Positions 52,532 through 60,891 of a stretch of 64,000 bases of DNA are shown here, in pieces. Numbering within the stretch: position 1 is the first letter of the stretch; the number at the start of each line of letters is the position of its first letter. Both the position numbers and the translations under genes were made by a program. This DNA is from Desulfovibrio sp. An276 (GTDB taxonomy: Bacteria > Desulfobacterota > Desulfovibrionia > Desulfovibrionales > Desulfovibrionaceae), in contig NZ_NFJC01000011.1 in NCBI RefSeq assembly GCF_002159665.1, positions 1 to 64,000 on the forward strand. Reading direction: 5' to 3'. The notes under the pieces are model-generated. The model had not been told where the DNA came from and ran no database searches. It saw nothing but the letters and a program-made list of their open reading frames with translations.

Positions 52532-54934
52532 TTAATTGTATTCGGTACGCTTGATGATTTCGTCCTGCACACCCTTGTACAGACGGGTGAAGTAGGAGGA
52601 GAAGCCAGCCACGCGCACAACCAGATCCTTGTAGTTCTGCGGCTTGACCTGGGCATCCTTGAGGGTTTCGGAAGAAACGCAGTTGAACTGGATATGGCCG
52701 CCCCCAAGGTCGAAGTAGGTCTTGACAAGATTGAGCAGCATGCGCGTTCCCTTGGGGCCTTCGAGAGCCTCGGGCAGGAACTTCATGTTCATGTGGTTGC
52801 AGTTGTTCCGGACTGTATCAATGGCCTGGGCAGCGGACTTGATGAGAGCCGTGCTGCCATGGGTATCTGTGCCGGGCATTGCAGACACGCTGGCGTCGGT
52901 CAGGGCAACGCCCTTTCTGCGGCCGTTGGGCAGCGCACCTGTCATGGGTGCGAAGTAGTTGTGGTAGGACAGGGAGAAGGGATCCATGTGTGCTTCGTAG
53001 CCGAAGTAGTCCGGGCCGTGAGAGCGATAGGTGCGCTCGACGTCACGGAAGAAGCGGCGGGTCAGCTGGTCAACATCCTCGATGTCGTTGCCGTGCTTGG
53101 GTGCCTCGTAGCACATCTTTTCGATGTCTTCGTGGCCCTCGAAGTTGGCGGCCAGGGCTTCCTTGAGCATATCCCAGGTCAGCTTCTTGGTGTCGTAGAT
53201 GAGGTACTTGATGGCGTAGAGGGAGTTGACAGCGTCAATACCGGTAGCAGTGATGCACAGGGACTGGGAGTACTTGGGACCGCCGGCTTCCTCGCACAGG
53301 CCGGATTCGATGCAGCCGTCAAGCAGGCAGGAGCGGAAGATGTTGGGAACAATCTGTTCGCGGGTACTGTTGCCGAGATCGCTTATCTTGCGCTGGGCGT
53401 CATAGGCGTGATCCATGTGCTGCAGCAGGGCCTGGTAGACTTCCTCAAAGGTATCGCATTCTTCGACAGGCTTCACTTCGGGGAAGACCTGCTTGCGGGT
53501 ATGCGGATCGTAGCCATTGTACATGGTGAATTCCACAAGCTTGGCCAGATTTGGCTGACCTTCGAAGGTCACGTAGGAGCCGCAACCCTGCATGCCTGTG
53601 CCCACGCAGCCGAAGATGACGGGCTTGGTGCGGGCTTCGTCCAGGGTGATGCCACGAGAGGCGAAGCGAACCAGGGAGCGGGCCACTGCTGCGTCCATGT
53701 TCATGAACTGGGGCTGACCGGAGCCGCCGCGCACAACGTCCACAGCCTTTTCGAGGTATTCGGGCTTCATCTTCGGAGTGTAGAAGAGGGCCAGGGTGGG
53801 CTGGATGTTGTGCATGGCGATCTGGGTATCCATCAGCAGCATTTCCAGATCGTTGGAAGCGTCGTCACCATCGGCAGTGTAGCCACCAAGGGAGATGGTC
53901 TGGCCGGTGTGGCCGGAGAAGGCCTTGGCGTAGGCATCGCCCTGGTAGACCGCGATTTCAAGATGCTTCACCCACTGGCACTTCAGCAGGGAGAGGACCT
54001 GTTCCTTGGTCAGGGTGCCTTCGTCAATGTCCTTCTTGTAGAAGGGATACATGTACTGGCCGTAGCGACCAAGAGAGTGACCGCAGCCACACTGCTCGAT
54101 TTCGATGCAGCAGTGGGTGAACCAGAAGGACTGCACGGCTTCACGGAAGTTGCGGGCAGGATACTCGGGAACACGGCGGCAGACTTCGGCGATTTCCAGA
54201 AGCTCGGCCTTCATCTTGGGATCCGTTTCCTTGGCGGCCGTTTCTTCGGCCAGATCGGCGTAACGGTGGGCGTAGGTGATGACCGCATTCAGAGCAATCT
54301 TGCAGGCACGGTAGAATTCTATCTTGGTCCAGTTGGTGGCGTGCTTGGGCAGGGCCTTGTAGGCAGCGTCAACTTCCTCCAGAATGCCGCGCAGACCCTT
54401 GTTGAGGACCGTAGGATAGTTGGCAACGCCGGAACCCGTAGAGTTGTCGTTCACAGGGTAGATCCAGCCGCACTTTACGAGCAGTTCGGCATTGCCGCCA
54501 TACAGTTCCTTGTAGAGCTTGTTGGCGCGATCGTAGGTAGTCTTGCCCTTCCAGGTCTTGTAGACCTGCTTCAGAATGGCCTTGGTCTCGTCGGAGAAGC
54601 GGACTTCACCGAGAGAGGACAGAGCGAGCTTTTCGGAATCCAGGTCGTCCTTGATCCAGTTGCACTGCCATTCGGGGTAGGCATAGATCATGGCCATGCC
54701 GCCTGCCAGGCTGCCGACAATGGGATTGCCGTCAAGGTAAATCTTCTTGTTGGTCAGGACCTTCTCGAAGAGGCGGGCGCGGGTGATGAATACGCTTTCG
54801 CCCTTGCACTCGTCGTAGGTTTCGGCAAGGAACTTCAGACGCTCCGGATCCATCTTCTGATCGGTATCTAGAAGGGCCTGCTTCTGGGTGTTGATGCGTT
54901 CGTCCAGGGTTTCCCAGTTGATTGCGTAAGCCAT
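52532..54934 (-). CDS. Glycyl radical enzyme of unassigned substrate class
   Basis: An 800-aa PFL-like glycyl radical enzyme. The radical Gly is G777 in LVVRVAGFSSYF near the C-terminus; the thiyl Cys is C443 in VIFGCVGTGMQGC. PFL-like landmarks such as GRYGQYMYPFY and SGQPQFMN are present. GRE eliminases (diol, glycerol, choline, isethionate) and aryl-acetate decarboxylases have Glu two residues after this Cys; here it is Gly445, and the stretch is glycine-rich. There is also a Cys-rich strand (C275, C276, C282, C284) and 20 Cys in all. The start at 54934 has ATGGAGACC. A sigma-54 promoter lies upstream. A new reaction is plausible; the imported substrate may be a sulfonate-like anion, from the nearby transporter only. 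Confidence 0.92.
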   Translation of the reverse strand: MAYAINWETLDERINTQKQALLDTDQKMDPERLKFLAETYDECKGESVFITRARLFEKVLTNKKIYLDGNPIVGSLAGGMAMIYAYPEWQCNWIKDDLDSEKLALSSLGEVRFSDETKAILKQVYKTWKGKTTYDRANKLYKELYGGNAELLVKCGWIYPVNDNSTGSGVANYPTVLNKGLRGILEEVDAAYKALPKHATNWTKIEFYRACKIALNAVITYAHRYADLAEETAAKETDPKMKAELLEIAEVCRRVPEYPARNFREAVQSFWFTHCCIEIEQCGCGHSLGRYGQYMYPFYKKDIDEGTLTKEQVLSLLKCQWVKHLEIAVYQGDAYAKAFSGHTGQTISLGGYTADGDDASNDLEMLLMDTQIAMHNIQPTLALFYTPKMKPEYLEKAVDVVRGGSGQPQFMNMDAAVARSLVRFASRGITLDEARTKPVIFGCVGTGMQGCGSYVTFEGQPNLAKLVEFTMYNGYDPHTRKQVFPEVKPVEECDTFEEVYQALLQHMDHAYDAQRKISDLGNSTREQIVPNIFRSCLLDGCIESGLCEEAGGPKYSQSLCITATGIDAVNSLYAIKYLIYDTKKLTWDMLKEALAANFEGHEDIEKMCYEAPKHGNDIEDVDQLTRRFFRDVERTYRSHGPDYFGYEAHMDPFSLSYHNYFAPMTGALPNGRRKGVALTDASVSAMPGTDTHGSTALIKSAAQAIDTVRNNCNHMNMKFLPEALEGPKGTRMLLNLVKTYFDLGGGHIQFNCVSSETLKDAQVKPQNYKDLVVRVAGFSSYFTRLYKGVQDEIIKRTEYN

Positions 54935-55023
54935 ATTGGTCTCCATATGTATAATATAGGGTCGGATGCTATGCTGCGAATTTGCCATTGTGGACGTATG
55001 GCAGCTTGTCTTGTCTGGTAAGT

Positions 55024-55039
55024 TGCAAGAAGCTTGCCA
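55024..55039 (-). promoter_or_regulatory. Sigma-54 promoter of the GRE operon
   Basis: On the minus strand TGGCAA, 5-bp spacer, TTGCA: GG and GC of the -24/-12 elements are 10 bp apart, as required. About 90 bp upstream of the GRE start. Confidence 0.75.
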
Positions 55040-55137
55040 ATCCGGGAACAGTTTAATAACCAATTGAAAATAACTATTATTTACGAAAAATGGGAATTTT
55101 CCAGAGTTTTTGCTTGTCTCTGAGCTGTTTTTGGGGA

Positions 55138-55169
55138 GACAAAATGTGTCAAATCAGACAAAATGTGTT
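55138..55169. promoter_or_regulatory. Tandem operator-like sites upstream of the GRE (possible enhancer)
   Basis: GACAAAATGTGTC (55138-55150) and GACAAAATGTGTT (55157-55169) are repeated 19 bp apart; a looser GACA/TGTC pair follows at 55178-55192. They lie about 100-130 bp upstream of the sigma-54 element, a usual place for enhancer-binding protein sites. Confidence 0.6.
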
Positions 55170-55529
55170 GATTTGGTGACAATATTTCTGTCTTTTCTGT
55201 GCGACGTTCTCTGACCAACCAGCGAAAATAACGAGCAAAGTTTTTGTTTGGCAGCACAGATAGGATACTTTTTCACAAATGGGTCCCCGTTTGTCCCGTG
55301 CATTTTGCCTGATGGAAGGGAACAGGCGAGGGTGGATGATGCGCTGTTTTTGGGGCTGTTTTTGTCCTTGTCGCATACCGGAAAGTACAAGGCAGGATTA
55401 CAGGGCATGATGCACATGTTTGCCTGAGTTTTTTGGGAGAAGGGGAAGAGTACTTCCAAAAGGCGCCAGCCATTTGCCTCTGGCTGCCTCAGGATGACAT
55501 TCTGCGGTTGCAGAAGGCGCTCTCAAAAC

Positions 55530-55545
55530 AGGTACGCAAATTGCA
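55530..55545 (+). promoter_or_regulatory. Sigma-54 promoter of the activase operon
   Basis: AGGTAC, 5-bp spacer, TTGCA with the GG-N10-GC spacing, 63 bp before the activase start on the plus strand. Confidence 0.65.
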
Positions 55546-55608
55546 TGATACCCTAAAAAGACCGGTCAGCACCTGCAGCCGGCACACGAAGATGGAAAAG
55601 GAGCACCC

Positions 55609-56505
55609 ATGAAAGGAATCGTCTACAATATTCAGCGCATGTCCACCAAGGACGGCCCGGGTCTGCGCACCACTGTTTTTCTCAAGGGCTGTCCCCTGCA
55701 CTGCCCCTGGTGCAGCAATCCCGAATCCCAGAGCTTCAAGCCCCAGCTCATGGTGTTCACCAATCTGTGTGTCGCGTGTGGCGCCTGTGCCGCGATCTGT
55801 CCCAACGGCGCTGTCGAGCAGGATGAAGACGGCAAGTACAACAGGGATCTTGCAAAGTGTACCAACTGTGGCGAATGCGCCAAGGTGTGTCCTTCCAAGG
55901 CGCGCGAAATGTCCGGCGAGTACATGACTGTGGAAGAAGTCATGAAGGTGGTTGATTCCGACAGTCTGTTCTACAACAATTCCGACGGTGGCGTGACCTT
56001 TGGCGGAGGCGAGCCAACCGCAGCCGGGGATTTTTTGCTGGAACTTCTGGATGCCTCCATCAGGCGCGGCTACCATATCTGCCTTGATACCTGTGGTGTC
56101 TGTTCGCATGAAATGTTTGCCAAGGTGTTGCCCAGAGTGGATATGTTCCTCTTTGACTGCAAGCACATGGATCCCGAGGAACACAAGCGTCTGACCGGAC
56201 GTGACAACAAGATTATTCTGGAGAATCTGGCAACGGCCCTGAATTCAAAAAAGGATGTGCACATCAGAATTCCGCTTATGCCGGGCATCAACGATACGGA
56301 GAAGAACATTGCTGCCATGGCGGAATTTCTGCATGCCCACGGCAAATACGAGGTTGATGTGCTGCCCTGTCACACGTTTGGGCTGAGCAAGTACGGGGCA
56401 CTCAAGCTGCCCGCTCCCACCATGGTGCCCTACAAGCCGGAAGAGCTTTCCGCAGCCCTCGAACGCTTTGCCAAAAACAATCTCAAGGTGGAACTTATCA
56501 AATAG
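55609..56505 (+). CDS. GRE-activating enzyme (radical SAM)
   Basis: A 298-aa radical SAM activase that abstracts hydrogen from Gly777 of its partner GRE. The SAM-cluster motif C28-PLH-C32-PW-C35 is followed by a ferredoxin insert with two 4Fe-4S sites (C54, C57, C60, C64 and C84, C87, C90, C94), as in activases of non-PFL GREs. GGGEPT (132-137) and DTCG follow. AAGGAG precedes the ATG. It is transcribed divergently from the GRE and has its own sigma-54 element. Confidence 0.95.
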   Translation: MKGIVYNIQRMSTKDGPGLRTTVFLKGCPLHCPWCSNPESQSFKPQLMVFTNLCVACGACAAICPNGAVEQDEDGKYNRDLAKCTNCGECAKVCPSKAREMSGEYMTVEEVMKVVDSDSLFYNNSDGGVTFGGGEPTAAGDFLLELLDASIRRGYHICLDTCGVCSHEMFAKVLPRVDMFLFDCKHMDPEEHKRLTGRDNKIILENLATALNSKKDVHIRIPLMPGINDTEKNIAAMAEFLHAHGKYEVDVLPCHTFGLSKYGALKLPAPTMVPYKPEELSAALERFAKNNLKVELIK

Positions 56506-56652
56506 ATGCATTGCACAGAGAAACATGCCACGTAGTCGGGAGAACTCCTCACCCGCAGGCCGCTCTGGATGCGAAAGGCTTGTCCCTCGTAACCGGAGCG
56601 GCCCATGGCGTTGCAAAAGGTGGGGCTGTGCCGGCAGCGTGAAGGAGGAAGT

Positions 56653-57177
56653 ATGCTGTACATAGAGGATAACAAGCTTGTGCTACGCGAAGAGAATGTC
56701 GCGATCCCGGATCACTTTGCCACAGTTTTGCATGGCAGAGCGGAGAAAATGTACAAGTCCGGCAGATTTCGCTGTGCCGAGGCTGTGGTGCGCTCCTTTA
56801 TAGATGTTACGGACCAGAAGCAGCTGCGCCCCCTGGTAGCCATGGCTTCCGGCTTTGGCGTGGGCATGGAGAATTCCAGAAGTCTCTGCGGTGCCCTTGC
56901 CGGTGGTGTCCTTGTGCTGGGCATGCTGTTCGGACGGGACAAGCCTGGAGATGCGAAAGTCGATCGCTGCCAGAAACTGGCAGGGGAACTGCACGATGTC
57001 TTTGTCAAAAAGCATGGCAGTGCCATCTGCTGTGCTCTTGTGGAAGGTTTGGCAGACGGAAGCCCGGAGCGTGAGGAACGTTGCGCTCTGTATTGTGCGG
57101 ACGCGGCTGCCATGTTGGGGACCATAGTGGAGCGCGAATGGTTTTCCGGCGCCTGCTGTCAGATAGGAGGTCATTAG
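56653..57177 (+). CDS. C_GCAxxG_C_C family protein
   Basis: A 174-aa soluble protein with the family cysteine pattern: FRCAEAVV, SLCGALAGGVLVLG, DRCQKLAGEL and GSAICCALVEG. Members are thought to be redox proteins, sometimes in electron-transfer clusters; the role is not proven. The start at 56653 follows AAGGAGGAAGT. A hairpin (GGCCGCTC/GAGCGGCC) lies in the 148-bp gap after the activase. It may provide low-potential electrons to the activase or act on a thiol/sulfur product. Confidence 0.83.
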   Translation: MLYIEDNKLVLREENVAIPDHFATVLHGRAEKMYKSGRFRCAEAVVRSFIDVTDQKQLRPLVAMASGFGVGMENSRSLCGALAGGVLVLGMLFGRDKPGDAKVDRCQKLAGELHDVFVKKHGSAICCALVEGLADGSPEREERCALYCADAAAMLGTIVEREWFSGACCQIGGH

Positions 57178-57242
57178 GAAGCGGACCCCTTCGGGGGGTA
57201 TACGGGAGGGGCGTGCCTGGCTGCGGAGCCTTGTGCGCCAGA

Positions 57243-58319
57243 ATGCCAATGAAATCAAAAAAGTACCTCTTTTTCGCTGTTTGTGCCGCCTTGCTTGTCG
57301 CAGGTCTCTCGTGCCTTGCCCCGGGCACGCCCGGGGCAGCCTCCGCAGGCGATCCTGCGCAGGAGAAAACCTGGAATCTGCGCGTGGGGCAGATGGGTAC
57401 AAACCTGAAACCGTCCATGGTGCTGCTGGCCTGGAAGCTTGGCTACTACCGCGACGAGGGCCTGAACGTCACCCTTGCGCAGTTTTCCGGTTTCAACGAC
57501 GCCATGGTAGCCCTGACCCTGGGCAAGATGGACATCCTGCCCTATGGCGTCATCCCCACGTGCAGCTTTGTTGCCCAGGGCGCGAAGCTCACCATTTTTG
57601 GCGGCACCATCTCCGAGGGCAGCGCCTGCGTGACGCTCCCGCAGCGGGCCAGGGAATTTTCCACCCTGGAGGCCTTCAGGGGCAAGACCATAGCCGTTGT
57701 GCGCGCAGAGACAGGGCACATGTTTCTGAAGCGCGAGCTGCGCAAGGCTGGCATCCCGCTTTCCGAAGTGCGCTTTGTGGAACTGCCCTATTTCCAGTCC
57801 GTGCTTGAGGCCGTGCACAAGAAGCAGGCCGACGCAGGCATCACCAACACGGGCTTTGAGCTCAACGCAAAAATCCAGGGCCTTGCCGTTCCCTTTGCCA
57901 TTGCCCAGTATGTGCCCAATTTCCCCTGCTGCAGGCAGACCTGTGCCACGGAGGCCCTGGAAAGGGATCGCGAGCCCTATGTCCGCTTCCAGCTGGCAAA
58001 TTTGCGGGCCATGAAGACCATGTACGACAATCCCGAACTGACCGTGAAGACTCTGGCAGAGTTTTCCGGACAGAGCGAGGAGTACGTGCGCTACTTTGTC
58101 TACGACAGCCTCATGCGGATCACCATGGATCCGGGCAGGGAGAAGGTCCTGGAATTCTACCAGGTCATGAAGGACAATGGCGATATCGATGCGAACACGC
58201 CCTTCGGGATGGAGGAGGCCATTGATACCTCCGTCTATCGCGATGCCCTGGACCGTGCCCTTGAGCGCTGGCCCAACGACAGGAATTTGCAGCGGATGAA
58301 GGCCGAATTCGGGGAGTAG
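57243..58319 (+). CDS. ABC transporter substrate-binding protein (SsuA/TauA/NMT1-like)
   Basis: A 358-aa exported solute-binding protein. The start is ATG 57243 (or ATG 57249, both weakly supported), giving a signal sequence (KKYLFFAVCAALLVAG, with a Cys two residues on). Family features: VGQMGTNLKPSMVLLAWKLGYYRDEGLNV, ALTLGKMDILPYG, GKTIAVVRAETGHMFLKREL. This family binds sulfonates, nitrate, taurine or pyrimidines. It starts the transporter set SBP, ATPase, permease behind the C_GCAxxG gene. Substrate unknown. Confidence 0.87.
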   Translation: MPMKSKKYLFFAVCAALLVAGLSCLAPGTPGAASAGDPAQEKTWNLRVGQMGTNLKPSMVLLAWKLGYYRDEGLNVTLAQFSGFNDAMVALTLGKMDILPYGVIPTCSFVAQGAKLTIFGGTISEGSACVTLPQRAREFSTLEAFRGKTIAVVRAETGHMFLKRELRKAGIPLSEVRFVELPYFQSVLEAVHKKQADAGITNTGFELNAKIQGLAVPFAIAQYVPNFPCCRQTCATEALERDREPYVRFQLANLRAMKTMYDNPELTVKTLAEFSGQSEEYVRYFVYDSLMRITMDPGREKVLEFYQVMKDNGDIDANTPFGMEEAIDTSVYRDALDRALERWPNDRNLQRMKAEFGE

Positions 58320-58498
58320 GGCGTACCTCTTCGGAATTTCGCGCGGCCGACTATTGGTGCAACACTCATAACAGAGCGCATCCAGTAGCTGGCATGGGCA
58401 GCCCAGGGCTGCAGGCTGTTGCCTTGCATATTGGCAAACAGGGGTCGGATCCACGAGGGATCCGGCCCTTTCCCAGGTTGAGGATAGAGGAGGAATCA

Positions 58499-59329
58499 AT
58501 GGGGTGCGTTGAGGTCAGGCATGTCAGCTTTGCCTACGGGGGAGCAAGCCCCCTGCTTTGCGATCTCGACTTTTGTGTGCCGGACGGGTCCTTCTTCTCC
58601 ATCTTGGGGCCGTCCGGCGGAGGAAAGACCACGCTCTTGCGGCTGCTGGCAGGATTGCTGCGGCCTTGCGCAGGCAGCGTAGTTTGCGCAGGCAGGGAAG
58701 TGCTTGCTCCGGGCAGGGACAGGGCCATAGTCTTTCAGCAGGGAGGCCTGTTTCCCTGGCTCACGGCCCTCGGAAATGTGGCTTTTGCAGCATCCAAGAC
58801 GCATCCGGGCATGTCCAGAAAGGAGTGCCGAAGCCTTGCCTCGTCCATGCTCGATCGGGTAGGGCTTTCCCAAGACATGAACAAGTGGCCGGTACAGCTT
58901 TCCGGAGGCATGCGCCAGCGCGTTTCCATTGCCAGGGCCCTGGCAATGGAAACGCAGGTGCTGCTCATGGATGAACCCTTTTCTGCCCTGGACTACAAGA
59001 ACCGCTGTCTTTTGCAGGATTTGCTGGGCGAGCTGTGGCTCGCAAGCCACAAGACCGTGATCTTTGTGACCCACGACATCGACGAGGCGCTGCTCTTGTC
59101 GGACAGCATTCTTTTTCTGGACGGCACAAGAAACATGCCGGCCATGGCAGTGCCCTATCCCCAGCCGCGCTCACGCTCGCTGCTCACCACAACAGCCTTT
59201 TGCGAGCTGCGCAGGCATTTTATTGCGCTCTTCAACAGGGAGCACAGTCCCCTGGGCATATCCGCGGACCAGCTGCTTTCCCTGCGTGATCAGGCTTCGG
59301 GCCAGGGGATACAAAGCGGGGAAGAATGA
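58499..59329 (+). CDS. ABC transporter ATPase (SsuB/TauB-like)
   Basis: A 276-aa nucleotide-binding subunit. Walker A GPSGGGKTT, Q-loop VFQQGGLFPWLTALGNV, signature LSGGMRQR, Walker B VLLMDEPFSALD and the switch His in FVTHDIDEA are intact. The PWLT segment is typical of nitrate/sulfonate/taurine importers. GAGGAGGAATCA precedes the ATG at 58499. The stop is 1 bp from the permease ATG. Confidence 0.93.
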   Translation: MGCVEVRHVSFAYGGASPLLCDLDFCVPDGSFFSILGPSGGGKTTLLRLLAGLLRPCAGSVVCAGREVLAPGRDRAIVFQQGGLFPWLTALGNVAFAASKTHPGMSRKECRSLASSMLDRVGLSQDMNKWPVQLSGGMRQRVSIARALAMETQVLLMDEPFSALDYKNRCLLQDLLGELWLASHKTVIFVTHDIDEALLLSDSILFLDGTRNMPAMAVPYPQPRSRSLLTTTAFCELRRHFIALFNREHSPLGISADQLLSLRDQASGQGIQSGEE

Positions 59330-59330
59330 G

Positions 59331-60290
59331 ATGAAACGCCATATTGCTGTCCACATGCTGTTTGTCCTGCTGATAGTCCTGACGATCTGCTCCAATCTCC
59401 AGGCCCTCCAGGGTGTGCGGGTTGCCGTGAGCGGTCTTACCGCGGCCAGTCCAGGGGGTGCCATGCTGACATCAAGGCACCCGGGCATGTTTCTGGGCGT
59501 GACAATTCTTCTGGAACTGATCGTTTGCCTGCGCCTGCGCGGCAGGGGAGATCGGCAGTCCGTTGCGGACGTAGGCTGTCTGCTTTTTTTCGCGCTTCTT
59601 GTCTGGGAGCTGATCGCCACAACACTGCGTGCCGGCCACCCCATTCTCTGTCCGCCCCCGGAAGCCGTCTTTGATGTCTTTCGCAGCCAATGGAAACTCA
59701 TGCTGCGGGGAATGGGCTCCTCCCTGCAGCTTCTTGGCGCAGGCTTTGCCATTGCCTTGCCCCTGAGCCTTGTGCTGGGGGCCCTGGCCGGATGGAACAG
59801 GCGTTTTCGGGGAGTGACTGTCCCTGTCGCCCGGGTAATGGCGCCTGTGCCAGCCATCATCTACGCGCCGTATATCATTGCCATTATGCCCACCTTTCGC
59901 TCCGCAGCGGCCATGGTCATCGTGCTGGGGATTTTCTGGCCGGCCTTTTTGCAGACAGTGAACCGCGTGCTGGCCATGGACAGGGAAATTCTCGACAACG
60001 CTCGCATGCTGTCGCTTTCCAGCGCGGAAATGATCTTTCAGGTCCTGATTCCCTGGATGTTGCCAGGGGTTGTGGCCGGGCTGAGGGTCACGCTGTCCAC
60101 CTCCTTCATGCTGCTCATTCTGGCGGAAATGATGGGAGCCACAAGCGGGCTTGGCTATTTCATCAAGAACTTTGCGGACTATGCCAACTACACCAATGTC
60201 CTGGCCGGCATTATTCTTGTGGGGTGTGTGGTCAACGTGCTGAACCTCATTCCCGCGCTGCTCGAGCGCTACATGAAATGCTGGCGCTGA
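59331..60290 (+). CDS. ABC transporter permease (SsuC/TauC-like)
   Basis: A 319-aa polytopic permease. The binding-protein-dependent transport region includes LILAEMMGATSGLGYFI and the EAA-type loop DNARMLSLSSAEMIFQVLIPWMLPGV. The N-terminus has two extra membrane helices (residues ~5-25 and ~55-75) compared with minimal SsuC. It ends at a strong bidirectional terminator. Completes the importer with the SBP and ATPase. Confidence 0.92.
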   Translation: MKRHIAVHMLFVLLIVLTICSNLQALQGVRVAVSGLTAASPGGAMLTSRHPGMFLGVTILLELIVCLRLRGRGDRQSVADVGCLLFFALLVWELIATTLRAGHPILCPPPEAVFDVFRSQWKLMLRGMGSSLQLLGAGFAIALPLSLVLGALAGWNRRFRGVTVPVARVMAPVPAIIYAPYIIAIMPTFRSAAAMVIVLGIFWPAFLQTVNRVLAMDREILDNARMLSLSSAEMIFQVLIPWMLPGVVAGLRVTLSTSFMLLILAEMMGATSGLGYFIKNFADYANYTNVLAGIILVGCVVNVLNLIPALLERYMKCWR

Positions 60291-60318
60291 GCGTGCCAGG
60301 CCTCGAAAAAGGAAAAAA

Positions 60319-60354
60319 CCTCCGCCTGAGGAACAGGCGGAGGCAGTGTCTTTT
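60319..60354. terminator. Bidirectional intrinsic terminator
   Basis: CCTCCGCCTG and CAGGCGGAGG pair perfectly (60319-60343). A T-rich tract follows on the plus strand (GTCTTTT), and TTTTTTCC follows on the minus strand. It ends the transporter and the convergent flavodoxin gene. Confidence 0.88.
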
Positions 60355-60399
60355 GGGAAACCGGGAGCTATCCCGAAGGGAGTACGAAGATGGTGTCAG

Positions 60400-60891
60400 C
60401 TAGAGTCCGAGGCTGGCTATCCATTCCCTGACTTCTTCAATGGAGGCCGTGGGGGCCAGGCGCTTGCATTCGCCTATCCAGTTGGCCTTGGGGCAGGCCT
60501 TCTTGACGGCATTGTCAACGCCGGCGGCTTCGGTCTTGGCGGAAGTGGCAAAGGAAATCATCTTCTTTCCGGAGAAGTCTGCGCTTTCCAGGAAGGTGAG
60601 GACCACGCGCGGTGCGGTTCCCCACCAGACAGGACAGCCGATAAAAATGATGTCGTAGTCCCTGATACAGTCCAGGCAGGGAGTGGGCTTGGACAGGGCA
60701 GGACGTGTCTCGGGATTCTTCATTTCCAGGGTCGAGCGGCTTTCGGGGTCCTGCCAGTTGAGATCTTCCTTGGTGTAGGGCTGGGCGGGATGAATGGCGC
60801 AGAGATTGCCGGAAGTGGCCCGGGCTATGGTCTTGGCCAGTTCCTCAGTCTGTCCGGTAGCGGAAAAGTAGACGACCAGTGTCTTGGACAT
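60400..60891 (-). CDS. Flavodoxin-like protein
   Basis: A 163-aa flavodoxin-fold protein. The FMN phosphate loop LVVYFSATGQTEELAKTIA starts at residue 4, and WWGTAPRVVLTFLE carries the isoalloxazine-contacting Trp/aromatic region. It looks like the YwrO/WrbA-unrelated flavodoxin group used as an oxidoreductase or electron carrier. GAGGTTTGTC precedes the ATG at 60891. Single gene ended by the bidirectional terminator. It is not in the GRE transcript, though flavodoxin could serve a radical SAM activase. Confidence 0.88.
   Translation of the reverse strand: MSKTLVVYFSATGQTEELAKTIARATSGNLCAIHPAQPYTKEDLNWQDPESRSTLEMKNPETRPALSKPTPCLDCIRDYDIIFIGCPVWWGTAPRVVLTFLESADFSGKKMISFATSAKTEAAGVDNAVKKACPKANWIGECKRLAPTASIEEVREWIASLGL

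Noticed and set aside
52439-54871. 810-codon plus-strand open frame
   Set aside because: It is antisense to the GRE, which has all landmark motifs; the translated product is low-complexity Gly/Val/His-rich.
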